A stretch of DNA of 33,607 nt from Nemertoderma westbladi (GCA_032718475.1 JAUCBJ010007471.1:1-33607); one strand, 5' to 3'. Shown: positions 21,101 through 30,229, counted from the stretch's first letter. The notes: generated by a model from the letters alone, not told the origin. Numbers and translations: made by a program.

Positions 21101-24100
21101 TGATCAGTGTCGTTTACATCACTGAATTGGACATGTAGTTCGGACTCACTTACCTGACTCGGCTTGTCTCGTTCGAACTCACTATGTAACAAGATGTGAT
21201 GTTTCGCACCACACTTTTCACACTTTATGTCGGAGTAACAGGTTCGCCGTTGGTGTCCTGGTCTGAGGCAATTATAACATAACCGCTTGTCCCACACAAC
21301 TGTACGTCTGTCTACAAGGGATTTCTTTAGAAATTCCGCACACGCACTCAAACGGTGGGTCCCGTCACACAGCGCACAGTTAGGTTTTATGTTACTCACT
21401 TTACCCTGTGTAGTCTGATGCACTCTCGTTCTTTCTTCGGGCTTTCTTCCGCGCATTCTGTTAGGAGACTGAGGAGGGGTCTTAGTAACTTGTTCTCTCC
21501 TATTATTGGTTCGAGCTTTGTATTTACTTACGTCCTTGGAGGTTTTGTCAACATAATACGATCTATCGGTATCTTTCCCGCTGTCCTCTTCTTGGGAAGC
21601 TTGGCTTTCGCCGTCGTCAGTGTAACACACCGGTGTTACTCTTCTCCTAGAAGTGGGTTTCTCACTTACCTTATTTTCCGATGTTTTCTCTCTGGACTGC
21701 TTGATGAGTTGTAATTTGACTTCACCATCTAAGAAAGACATGAGATCAGCCATGGTTGGACTTCGTCGTTGTTGTTCATTCATGTACAACACTTTCTTGT
21801 CCCAGCGTGTACATACTCCACCCTTTGGTAAAGTAGAGACTACGGCTCCAATAACCATGGAACTCTGGTATTCGTGCGACTTACCTAACCAGTCCAGTTG
21901 TCTACAGATCTCTTGAATTTCATCGGAAAACTCTATAATCCCACTACTAAGGAAGTGTCGGGGGGCTACTAATTTTGTATACAAATACTTAGCTATGTTA
22001 TCTTTGTTACCATACCTGATGTTTAATGTATCCCAAACTTGTCTTAATCCTTCTGGATGTCCAATAAACTTTAACGCCATTAACTTGGGAGGTCCTTCCA
22101 AGCACTTGATGAGGAATCTAAGTTTCTCTCCGTTAGATAGTACAGAGTTCTGTATGCTATCTTTGTAATATTCGTTGAAAGGTAACCATTTCATCTCATC
22201 TCCATTGAATTTGACGATCTCTCCCACTTTGACCGCTTGGCGGGCTTCTGTTCTTGCCATCTGACGCGTAAAGCTTTCTTGGGCCATCGTGTTATTTAAT
22301 ATCGAATTATCGGTATACAAATTTCTCGGATCATTATCAGGTCTATAGGGAATATCATTAATAACAGGTCTATAATCACCCTTAATAGGGTTTGCTATAG
22401 GAGTTTCAACTTCACTAGCAGTATAGATGCGTGTAGGCTCCACACCTTGCGCATGTAATACTTCAGACCTAACGGGTTGACACAATGTTACAGGGGGCAT
22501 TGGTATGCCTTTTTGTATATTGACTAATTTGTCGCGTTCTAGCGCGATACTTTGCTGCACTTCTTGCAACTCTGCTCTACCTTCCCTCACTGTTCCCTTA
22601 AGTTGGTGGACAGTCTCCTGCATCTGTCCTAGCAGGAGATTCATCCCCCGCCGTCCCTCTTCCACCCACTCAACCGCCGAAGCGGGAGTCGCCAACATAG
22701 TAGCGGGCTGACGCGGGACGACGGGAGACAAATTATTGATTTCTCTCTCTGCTATCTGGACAGGGGTATTTGCATGGACTGTTCCACCGGGTACAGGCAG
22801 TGTAGTGCTATGTAAAGGGAATTTAGAGTTAAGCTCTGGAAGTGTAGGGGTCTCTAGCACAGAAGTGACTTTGGGAATTACAGGCCTAATTATTTCAGGT
22901 TCATCGACTATAGTAGGGAGTCTTTTGACCTGGATAAATTGTTCTATGGGTTCTGCACTACCTAAATCTGTGCTAGTTAGCTGTCTTTTAACAGCTGGGG
23001 GCAAATCAGGCAATTTACGACGGTAATATGTTTTTCTACGCCTACTTAGATGAGATCTATCTCCTCCGCCTTCAGGGTCGGTAGTATCGCCTTCCTCCGA
23101 TGATGTGTACCCCTGGCGCTTGGGAGTAGATTTTCTCATCATCTGCATTTGATTAGCAGTAAACTGTTTAGTTATACTGTCTTGTGTCTCTTGCAGATTC
23201 TCCAACTCCAGTTGGGTAGTCTGCTCAGATGCTCTCCTTTCTGCTGCTGCCATTGCCTTTGCTGCTTTTCTTTCAGCTTCTACTTCTGCCGCCGCTGTCT
23301 TTCTTTCTGCTGCTGCATCTGCTATAGCCTCCGCCATAGCCGCCGTTTTTTGTTCCTCTATCCTTCTTTTCTTTATTTGTTCTTCTTGGACTCTAGTGAG
23401 GCGGAGTTTTTCATCACATTCAGCTTGGTTTGCAGCTAACATTTCGGCGTCGATTGAGTCCAACACAAGCTTGGTTCCTTCACTATTAGGGGAAAGTCCA
23501 GACAGCCGTCTCCTCAACTCTTCGTCTCCTAGGAATCGCTGATAGTCGGACAAATAAATGTCGATAGCGTCTCTAGTTCGCGGTTTCTCGGCGGCCTCTT
23601 CGCTTTTCGCTTGAGCAAGGGTGACATCATTTGGTTCTTCATAGGTTGATCTCTCAGCCAGCTGGGATTTCCACGGGGCTGTTTCCTGTACTTTAAGATC
23701 TACCCGATGTAGCCAAGTTTTGACAGCAACCTGCAGCGACGTGTCCTGTCTTCTTTTGGAAGTTTCCTCAAAGGCTGAGAGGATTAGTCGAATGCGTAGG
23801 GTTCTTTCGCGTATTTGATATAGCAGTTCTTCCTGCTCTTGAGGTCCGTGAGGTTGTCGAAACAGTTGTTCTTCCAATCGCTCCAAGGATCCGAAGAATC
23901 CCTGCACATATCCTGCTGCCGACCTCTTCCAAACAGCTGGATCCATTGTATCTTTAGCCACTCCCATCCTGTGTATATCTTCCCAAGTAGCCTCGGACAT
24001 ATCCAACGGAAGTCCGAGTCCGGGAAAGTTCCATTGTGATTCAACAATAGATATCAATTCTTCCCTGGCGTATCCTGCGTAATTGTCTTGGGTCGCTCGC

Positions 24101-24519
24101 TTATTCTTCGCCCAGTCGGCTTGATGTTCCTCCACCGCAATGAATATAGTAGTTAGCACTGCAGCAGGAAGAGTAAGAAGGGGGTCCGAGTAGACTGTAT
24201 CAGCCATCTGCACTCCATGTTCGGGAGTCAACTCTACAGTATCCGAACTGCTGGAGCTATCGGGTCGCTGGGAAGTAGGTTCTTGACCAAGATGTTGCTG
24301 CGATAAGACAGCTGCCTCTTGGTCCCGTTTTACCTGTGCCCGAGTGCCTATGATGGACCTATGGTGGACTAGCCTAGGGTCTGATACTACTGGAGGGATG
24401 ACCTTTTTTACAGTAGGAGGTGAGCCGAACTCCTTTCTTATTTGCTCCACACTCCTATCTGAATCACAGATAGTTGTATCGATCAGACTGTCTGACAGGT
24501 TTTGCTGAGTGTCAGACAT
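18076..24519 (-). CDS. BEL/Pao Gag-protease-RT-RNase H polyprotein
   Basis: 2147 codons from an ATG at 24519. Gag: an acidic/serine-rich N-terminus, an alanine/glutamate-rich coiled coil (about residues 360-457), DUF1759 (about 760-900), and zinc knuckles (CALCDGTHRLSAC near 1048, then CYNCLRPGHQRRTC and CEKCGAKHH, about 1081-1100). Protease: LLNSGSTGTFI, with Asn1224 where the catalytic Asp is expected. Reverse transcriptase: FASDIEGMF (Asp about 1640) and YMDD (1719-1722). RNase H / Pao region: FGDAS (Asp about 1899), ELKAAL, TDALLVL, NPADIASRG. The frame stops at 18076 and integrase continues in -1. Gag is unusually long for the family. RT and RNase H active sites look intact; the protease does not. 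Confidence 0.93.
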   Translation of the reverse strand: MSDTQQNLSDSLIDTTICDSDRSVEQIRKEFGSPPTVKKVIPPVVSDPRLVHHRSIIGTRAQVKRDQEAAVLSQQHLGQEPTSQRPDSSSSSDTVELTPEHGVQMADTVYSDPLLTLPAAVLTTIFIAVEEHQADWAKNKRATQDNYAGYAREELISIVESQWNFPGLGLPLDMSEATWEDIHRMGVAKDTMDPAVWKRSAAGYVQGFFGSLERLEEQLFRQPHGPQEQEELLYQIRERTLRIRLILSAFEETSKRRQDTSLQVAVKTWLHRVDLKVQETAPWKSQLAERSTYEEPNDVTLAQAKSEEAAEKPRTRDAIDIYLSDYQRFLGDEELRRRLSGLSPNSEGTKLVLDSIDAEMLAANQAECDEKLRLTRVQEEQIKKRRIEEQKTAAMAEAIADAAAERKTAAAEVEAERKAAKAMAAAERRASEQTTQLELENLQETQDSITKQFTANQMQMMRKSTPKRQGYTSSEEGDTTDPEGGGDRSHLSRRRKTYYRRKLPDLPPAVKRQLTSTDLGSAEPIEQFIQVKRLPTIVDEPEIIRPVIPKVTSVLETPTLPELNSKFPLHSTTLPVPGGTVHANTPVQIAEREINNLSPVVPRQPATMLATPASAVEWVEEGRRGMNLLLGQMQETVHQLKGTVREGRAELQEVQQSIALERDKLVNIQKGIPMPPVTLCQPVRSEVLHAQGVEPTRIYTASEVETPIANPIKGDYRPVINDIPYRPDNDPRNLYTDNSILNNTMAQESFTRQMARTEARQAVKVGEIVKFNGDEMKWLPFNEYYKDSIQNSVLSNGEKLRFLIKCLEGPPKLMALKFIGHPEGLRQVWDTLNIRYGNKDNIAKYLYTKLVAPRHFLSSGIIEFSDEIQEICRQLDWLGKSHEYQSSMVIGAVVSTLPKGGVCTRWDKKVLYMNEQQRRSPTMADLMSFLDGEVKLQLIKQSREKTSENKVSEKPTSRRRVTPVCYTDDGESQASQEEDSGKDTDRSYYVDKTSKDVSKYKARTNNRREQVTKTPPQSPNRMRGRKPEERTRVHQTTQGKVSNIKPNCALCDGTHRLSACAEFLKKSLVDRRTVVWDKRLCYNCLRPGHQRRTCYSDIKCEKCGAKHHILLHSEFERDKPSQVSESELHVQFSDVNDTDQESEMEGFYTDEFSDVNESCYLINTTVYRALTYEKDINEEFPPTTFAKQSSWKAPTSNVGIREFPVVQVRVHGINKSYIVNALLNSGSTGTFIDQELAEDIFAGQPKFRTKLNMSGIMQVWKSTLTADYYVGVLSTPQDKLGTQGVRSVKMVAIKNFATTQADLYNWDEDESVQHLKIPRFQTDYPGVQILIGQNAHEALETLEKRPAQPQPLQTYAVRTRVGWYFTGPSRRTLEERMPHEQIDQVSDWEEENSEVDELTEGTPYSSDNDDIYQLFEEENTIDLLTENQTWKNQMNLCQLIRLTESIIYNDELNDEVERYNARTRDELAVRFFTQELVEPNSYDKALSIEEERAKQIQETTTRFLKDQGRYEIGLPFRKREPRFINNRPLAEKRINQLHRRLTANASAKEMYQTQLKKFITKGYAERVPEGTPITERTYYLTHHYVPKPGKPHEVRVVFDGSALYMGQSLNSELLPGPNLLQSLLGILLRLRQYSIAFASDIEGMFLQVKALDRDRDSLRFLWWPEGDLNQTPVEYWMTIQAFGIISSPSNACSVVRTTADDNRDAFSKEVIDNIKRDIYMDDNLKSLPSVKEAIDVAKGTVECLKRGGFRLTKFTSNSREFLEAISVEDRGAKDLDLIHDDLPETKTLGLKWDTERDILFFQLKQRDNPVRSKRICLSILSTYFDPLGFISPVILIARSLVQQMWLENHSWDDPLKGELLKKWMKWEDSLPAIENFIISRSYFGHVLPTYSYQLHVFGDASDMGIGIVAYLRVETPDGIKVALVTSKALINNKLKVPRAELKAALYATAIGRNVTEQIDYPLEKTVYWTDALLVLEYITNEVCQFSVFVTNRVAIILSRTTIDQWRHCPGTINPADIASRGATPQELIDTPDWLGGPDFLSKEEDEWPPHLTTAEIRQAKGAEKVKPKIRTSKSKLFKPTIDLSVLHTAENDTSDPQSLATNKSVVEIRNRNWKSEIPDVSQGISPLLQRALHHYSSWNRLTKLSHT

Positions 24520-24604
24520 GTTTAGTTATACAGTTGAATATCTACTACTATAGTTTCAGTTAAAGCAAGTCTAGTAATTCAGTATGATCGCAAGCCTAGC
24601 GATT

Positions 24605-24905
24605 TATTACCGGTACCGTTAATCGGTGTAACGTGATATATACACAATATATTAGAATACCGGTATGCTTATAATATATAAATATTATTACAGACTAGAT
24701 TTGTCACAGAGTACCGGTATATAATTTTAGCACAAATATATATATATATATAGTAGGCCTATAATGAATACCGGTATACAGCTTACACTTACAGCATGTA
24801 AGTATAGTTATGAACTAAAATTAATGACAGAGTACCGGTATGATTTCAGCTCAAATTTATAGAGATAAATATAATAAGCCTATGGTAAATACCGGTATGT
24901 CAATT
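24605..24905. repeat. TACCGGTAT repeats, ~120 bp higher-order period
   Basis: ACCGGTA occurs at about 24609, 24659, 24713, 24770, 24833 and 24891 (spacings 50-63). Alternate copies share flanks: CACAGAGTACCGGTAT at 24706 and GACAGAGTACCGGTAT at 24826, and GAATACCGGTAT-like contexts at 24656, 24767 and 24888. A (TA)n run is at 24735-24752. The word is itself palindromic. Confidence 0.75.
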
Positions 24906-25829
24906 ATCAATTATTTTAGAATAATTGAATTTCTGAATATTTTAGGGTTACTTAGTTACTTTAACTTACTTTATTACCGTTATTTAAGCAGTAGTCCAAC
25001 TGATATTGAGACCTAGTTGTTGTCTGGCAGGCCTACTATTTATAAATCGTTTGAGTTGATTTATAATATTTATATACCCGTTTAAAATGGGTTTTGTCAA
25101 TATTTGAAATAAATGTTATTATTTCTGGGGGTCACTACACGGAAGCTGTGCACTCTCAGTGAAGTGCTATTTATTTGACACTAAAACTGATAATTCTAAT
25201 TTACCTAAGTTACTTAATACTACAAATTACTTACGATATTGGTGAGATTAATTCTCTAATTAAAACACAACAAAAATATGACGTACGAAATTTTTAGGGT
25301 AATTTTACAGGAAGTCTACAACCAGCCTAACAAAGGGTTAGATTTCTGGTTATTACAACAGACAGGGTACTACGGTATTTGAAAATAATAAGTAGTAGTA
25401 AATATATTGCACTGTCCAGATAGGAAAATACCACCGCCTGACGACCTATAACCGTATCGCTATAGGTACTACGTTATGTATCACGGATTGTTCCTACCCA
25501 GAAGCCAATAGAGCTAACGAATGTGCCTATCAACCACTTTACAACACAAATATACTGCCTACACTAATTACTTCGGAAAGCACTGTACACTAAACCCTAA
25601 ATTAGGTACAAGTACCGGTATAACAAATAATCAGTAGTTAAATATACTTGAACAGTTAAAAGAACCACGGCATCTGCTGGAGTGACCGAAGCACAAAGTC
25701 GTCAGTCTTTACCTACGCCAAGCAGCCCTGATGTAGTACCGGGGTTAGTTTAACTATAACGGTATGTATAACAAGCACAATTACTGTAGGAATAAACTTG
25801 GGGACATGAATGTTGCGAATAATCGCATA

Positions 25830-26405
25830 AACTCTGAATAATAAATATTACGCTACCCGTACAGAATACTCAAACAAAATACAAACTAAACGCTGGCAGA
25901 CTACTATCAAGCCTAAACAAACTACAGTATGTGCAGATTCTGAAACTGTTAGTTAGTATGCGTTCTAACACGGTAGTACGACTTACTCTTTAAGAGGGGA
26001 TTGACCTTACCGCTTATGGCTGCCCCAACTTACTAACGGCACTTGATCAGACCAACTCTACACACGCAGCAATCCCTTCAGACCTAAAAATAGCTAGACA
26101 ACAATCCAGCCTACAAATATTTGAGTAATAACTATTACGGTACCTGAACAGACCACACAAACAAACACAGGCTAAAACACTGGCAGACTACGATCAAGCC
26201 TAAATAAACTACAGTATATGCAGACTCTGAAACTGTTAGTTAGTATGCGTTCTAACACGGTAGTACGACTTATTCTTTAAGAGGGGATTGACCTTACCGC
26301 ATATGGCTGCCCCAACTTACTAACGGCACTTTATCAGACAAACTCTACACACGCCGTAATCTCTCCAAACTCAACAACAGTCAGACAGCAGCTCAGCCTA
26401 CAATT
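25830..26405. repeat. 287 bp tandem duplication in the leader
   Basis: CTGGCAGACTA (25893 and 26180), TAGTTAGTATGCGTTCTAAC, and TAAGAGGGGATTGACCTTAC (25991 and 26278) recur at a constant offset of 287. The central ~180 bases are nearly identical and both ends are diverged. Further short repeats are not obvious. Confidence 0.9.
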
Positions 26406-26697
26406 ATTTGAACAATCTGAGCAGACTTACACGTCTTCAGCTCAATATTAACTTACTAGGAAATAAAACCGACAGAAATAAGTAAGCTCCAAAAGAAACA
26501 AGGGGTGTACAGTCCCTAATCTCTTAAACAGCCTACCGGTATACAATGATCAAAATCGAATAATACTAAATGTACTTGTACAGCAGTACCGGTACCGGTG
26601 ATGACAGTTAGGCCTACTGACCTACAAAAGCACCGGTTCAGTTTTACCAGTCACTACGGTATTTTGCAACCTTATTGCCTACTGCAATAAGATTATA

Positions 26698-26776
26698 AAC
26701 TGTTACTGTTCGCCAGAACAGTATTAAACTGTATTTAATACCTACACTGCAATACAAGTAAACTGTTACTGTTCGC
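26698..26776. repeat. duplicated LTR-junction sequence, 62 bp apart
   Basis: AAACTGTTACTGTTCGC occurs at 26698-26714 and again at 26760-26776. The second copy spans the inner LTR boundary at 26770, so the first copy looks like a duplicated LTR end plus primer-site position. Confidence 0.8.
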
Positions 26777-28017
26777 GCTTTTGAAGACCTTTAGCAGTTT
26801 AACCTGCCAAAATTTATATGTCTTTCAGTTAATTAAAACCACTTTAGCATACGACAATATTTTATGCTAATACGCAAAACACTAGCCGAAGTCAGCCCAT
26901 GCGCGATCATTCACCCGATGGATCTACACCCGGGAGACTGAATTCGGATGCTTAAATTTTATTATTGCAGTGTAAGGTTGCAGTGTATACCTACTGTATT
27001 ATTCGATAGATCGTTAATAATTAATCTCTGACAGATATTATTGGCTTTCGGGAAATATTAACAGTTCCTTTAGGACGTGGCGCTTTATCTATTTAAACAG
27101 AACTAAGACTTATACTAAAACGCAACGATACTGCTTATGATTGAAGCATAAAGCGTATTCTTTAGGAAATACTTTGTTACCAATCACAATCATACACACT
27201 ATTCTGCCGACCGTCAGTATATTTGATCACACATAAAGAGAGCAGTAATTGACTCACGTAGGGTCTGCTAAATAACATTGGATTCAATACACACCACATT
27301 AATATAAATCGCAATTGTTATGTATAGCCGGTCTCTCTAACCTGTAGTGTATCAAGAAAATTGGGAATTTGGGTGATTTATCCGTATTATCCAAAGAGCA
27401 ATATTTCCATCAACAAATAGGTACAATTAATAACTGACGGTAAATAACAGTACAAACAATATGATTAATGCAATTAAATTAAGTGAGCATGTTAATTAGT
27501 GAGATTAGTTAGGTTTGTTAAGGTAACAGTTTATACTTTCGATAATTTAAGCAGTTTTACTAGAGTTCTTCCCAAAAGGCCGGTGTTTCTGGCTTAGACA
27601 GCAATAACAACAAAGTATCAAGTAAAAGCAGTAAGACTGAACACTCTCCTTATGATCGGCTGAAAAGCTACACGTCGACAGGAAAAATCGCTCTGATTGG
27701 CTCAAGCCAAACAAAGAACCATGCGTCCAATGGCTGTTTCCATGTCAGCAACCAGCTGTTAGATGTCGTAATATGAATCATCACGGCTAAGCTGTGAAAG
27801 GTAGTTGGTGCATTACAGGTTTTTTGCCTTACCATGTCCGCCAAAACACGTATATAGCAGAATTACTTTTATGTCCGTTAAAACACCTGTAACGGTACCT
27901 TGCGGGCGAGGGGAATATATATACAGTTAGAGAACCTTTTTAGAGTATTCTAGCGCCTGGGGGGAAACTGGATTGCGAAGCAAAAGGGGCCAGTTATATC
28001 CCACAGAAGCTTTTACA
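26770..28017 (-). repeat. 5' LTR of the BEL/Pao element
   Basis: Partner of 12109-13338, with the same TG/CA ends. On the minus strand transcription would run from a TATA-like TATATATAT near 27924-27914 towards an AATAAA near 26962-26955. If both are used, R would be unusually long (roughly 0.9 kb). The copies differ at about 30 positions plus a few indels over 1.23 kb by eye, the largest indel being around 27465-27530. The differences indicate time since insertion, or a recombination between elements. Confidence 0.92.
27914..27924 (-). promoter_or_regulatory. putative TATA box of the 5' LTR
   Basis: TATATATAT lies about 95 bases inside the U3 end of the LTR in a GC-richer setting (CCCCTCGCCCGC follows on the minus strand), and it is conserved in the 3' LTR. 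Core-promoter function is inferred from position and conservation. Confidence 0.45.
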
Positions 28018-28765
28018 TTTACTTTAAGAAATGTGTTTTTTATTGACTACAGTATGCACACCTTTACTTCTAGCTCCCCATTCCTGCATGGCTGGCGTGC
28101 TTGCAATTGCCTAGTCAACCACTTGACCACTAGGGCACACAACCCTAGTCAAACCCACTTTACCGCTACTAGAGCAAAGGGTAATTACATCTACAGTATA
28201 TGAGCCATACTACTAAGCCAGCTTGCTTATTGTTTATCTCCCAAAATGATTGGCTGCATATTTAATCGTGATTCTTTATAGAATAGAATTCATAGAATAA
28301 TTAACTAAATAATTTCTTAGGGGTGTTGACGTGGTAAAGTAATAGTCAGTATCAATACTATTGGTATTAGGTAAGTTTTAATATTTCTTACAATTTGGGT
28401 GCCTCCAAATTGTATTTCATAACTGAGCCTCGTGCTGCGCGAAGGACCCACGAACGTGTAGTTTATATACATATTACTCAATTACTGTATTCCAGTATTA
28501 TGATCTGGTTCGCTATTAATTCGGATTAAGCGTTTATTTAGAGTGAGCAACTGCTGACTGGACTGGACTCAGATGGATAGAGGCTTACAGTATGTATCCA
28601 TTCATTCCACATATATAGACTACAAACAGTAGTGTCAATACAGTATAAAAGCTTTTTTCGAGATAGACCACAAACCTCATTGTTTGTATAAAAGCAATAT
28701 GAAAATGTTTGAGAGTAACTGTTGATTAATGAAAAACTACTGAAGTATGTGGGGACGAGATATAT
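28018..28765. other. intergenic DNA with a possible tRNA-like remnant
   Basis: Begins at the right edge of the BEL/Pao element. On the minus strand near 28143-28095 there is an A-box-like CTAGTGGTCAAGTGGTTGAC, but no convincing B-box follows, so a decayed SINE is only possible. The interrupted RTE reverse transcriptase does not resume here. No gene seen in the rest. Confidence 0.45.
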
Positions 28766-29527
28766 TTATATTTCTTGCGTTCCGATAATTTCTATCTTTA
28801 TTTTCGCTATTGTTGGGAATTCCGTAACCTTTCCTTTCTCCATGCACTCCCCTAGGTGGTTTCTCATCCTATCTATCCTGCGCACCGATATTGTTTCTTC
28901 CATCGCTAACGCCCACGCCGCGTTCGCTATCGCATGAACTCCGCAATCAAATGTTTCACCCTATAAATATGATAGAAAGTAATCTATTGAAAAATAACAA
29001 CAAAGAGAGAACTTTGAACATCATTGTAATGATATTTACCGTATAACTGTAATTAAAGGAAAATATTAACTAGACTTTTCGAATTATCGGGTTCCGGTAG
29101 GCCTACATACTTTACAGTGAAAACGGCCCTTCAGTTTTTTGGAATCCACTTCTCTACAGTACAAATGCATCAAACATATCAATCGATTACTAAACAACAA
29201 TTGACCTACTGTAGTATGTTTATATAATATGGTGGTACACCACATCCCCCCCGCCCCTCCCCCATTCTCAAGTTTCAGAGTTTACATCTTCTGTACCTGG
29301 TTTTGAACATTTACGTAATGTAGTGTGAGTTTCCCGTCTTTTACCAGCCCTTTGTATGTTTGTTTTAGTAACGTCGTCAGGGGTAGCGAGATGCTACGAT
29401 TGTTAGAGGAATCGAGTATTTCAACTCGACCGCTGACGTTTCTCGCTACGATCCAATGACCAACCGATCGTCTGGTTTCTACAGGATCGTAAAATATCTG
29501 CACATGTGGTGTTTGATCGCCTGATCC
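28766..29527 (-). CDS. Ulp1/C48-like cysteine peptidase, two exons seen (partial gene)
   Basis: Exon A (29527-29297) carries GHWIVARN (catalytic His with its Trp), VEILDSSNN (catalytic Asp), LLKQTYKGLV and VQNQ. Exon B (28960-28766) begins with GETFDCGVHAIANAAWALA (oxyanion/catalytic Gln-Cys region DCGV), then MRNHLGECMEKGKVTEFP and a stop. Between them a 336-base intron has GT at 29296-29295 and AG at 28962-28961, phase 0 on both sides. Exon A is preceded on the minus strand by TTATTTCAAAG, an acceptor-like site. This is the SUMO-protease-like fold that cleaves ubiquitin-like conjugates, and is also carried by some transposons. Upstream exons were not found; a SINE lies close by. All four active-site residues are present, so it may be functional. 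Confidence 0.65.
28961..29296 (-). other. intron in the C48-like peptidase
   Basis: Minus-strand CAG|GTACAG donor and TTTATAG|GG acceptor in phase 0. Joining the flanking frames restores the expected order of Gln before DCG with the spacing typical of the family. Without splicing, exon A would read VQNQVQKM and stop at 29282. Confidence 0.65.
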
Positions 29528-29587
29528 CTTTGAAATAATAAAATATTTAATGAAAAACATTAACACAGTTAAATCAAACCAAGCACA

Positions 29588-29850
29588 GAAGCAGCAGCTT
29601 GGTCTAGTGGTGACTTTCTGGGCTTTAATTTAGGAAGCCCTGGTTCGATCCCTAGATGGGGCAGCATTGTTTATGCATAGTGCTTTAAATGTTGCAGCCT
29701 AGCCCAGCCCTGGCTTTCATCTTTCAGTGGTCGATAAATGGGAACCAAGGCAACTTGGGAAACAGAGTAGTAGGATTTACTGTGGAAGATCACCAAATTC
29801 CTTATTGGCTTAACGAGCCTAAAAGATTCTCCCGTTCAATATAATATAAT
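29588..29850 (+). repeat. tRNA-derived SINE
   Basis: A-box GGTCTAGTGGTGAC (29601-29614) and B-box TGGTTCGATCC (29641-29651) with tRNA-like spacing, followed by an unrelated body including GATAAATGGGAACC (29733-29746) and an A/T-rich end. Not an intact tRNA gene: the arms do not pair well. It sits just upstream of the peptidase exon and may have separated it from earlier exons. Confidence 0.75.
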
Positions 29851-30229
29851 CAAAGACAAACAGTTGTAAAACATTTGTAAAACCAGTTGTAAAACAGCCG
29901 AATATTATACAGTAAGTATAATAAGTTCAATGTTTTATACCGGTACCTGTAGTATCAAGTTAACACTCAGATAGTCCGTGCTGTACTTTTATAGCTCTGC
30001 AAACCTGCACCAGTAGGCAGTAGGCCTACTTTTTCTCACTTCCCACCTGATACTGTTGTAGGCCTACTGTGATAGTCCAGCCTACTGTGCGCAGTACAAG
30101 TCCATCATCTGTTAGGAACTAAGCTACTGTATACAGTGCAGTATCACATTCTCTTGCAACAACACCAGTTTTTTCAAAAACTAAAAATAAAGAAACATAT
30201 TTCAAAATCAGTCTTATCCAATTCTGCGA
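29851..30229. other. non-coding DNA rich in TAGGCCTAC and TACCGGTAC
   Basis: A short AT-rich stretch between the SINE and the gypsy remnant. TAGGCCTAC occurs near 30015 and 30058, and TACCGGTAC near 29938. No gene seen. Confidence 0.5.

Larger units (their letters stand above)
24520..26769 (-). other. 2.25 kb 5' leader of the BEL/Pao element
   Basis: It lies between the 5' LTR and the gag ATG, with no long open frame. It contains a ~120 bp TACCGGTAT-bearing repeat close to the gag start, a 287 bp tandem duplication, and a repeat of the LTR junction sequence. I do not recognise a tRNA primer-binding site: the bases just inside the LTR on the minus strand are GTAACAGTTT, which do not begin with TGG. 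Leader functions such as packaging or dimerisation would be expected here but are not demonstrated. Confidence 0.7.
12109..28017 (-). mobile_element. 15.9 kb BEL/Pao LTR retrotransposon with extra ORF3
   Basis: Two long direct repeats with TG...CA ends flank a minus-strand gag-pol whose domain order (DUF1759 gag, zinc knuckles, protease, RT, Pao-type RNase H region, integrase, DUF5641) is diagnostic of BEL/Pao. The total is about twice what I expect for the family, because of 1.23-1.25 kb LTRs, a 2.25 kb leader, a very long gag, a 1.6 kb spacer and an additional gene before the 3' LTR. No target-site duplication is evident: the left flank ends CGTAT, the right begins TTTAC. Frameshifts, stops and a protease active-site change suggest a recently inserted but non-autonomous copy. 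Confidence 0.92.

Noticed and set aside
23149-23439. Cysteine/phenylalanine-rich plus-strand frame that looks like membrane protein
   Set aside because: It is the antisense of the alanine/glutamate coiled coil of Gag; composition is a strand artefact.
28722-28937. Plus-strand 71-codon frame with hydrophobic N-terminus
   Set aside because: It lies antisense to peptidase exon B, which has the DCGV active-site motif and a matching splice acceptor.
29588-29665. A genuine tRNA gene on the plus strand
   Set aside because: A and B boxes are good, but acceptor and anticodon arms do not pair and an unrelated tail follows, so SINE is the better call.
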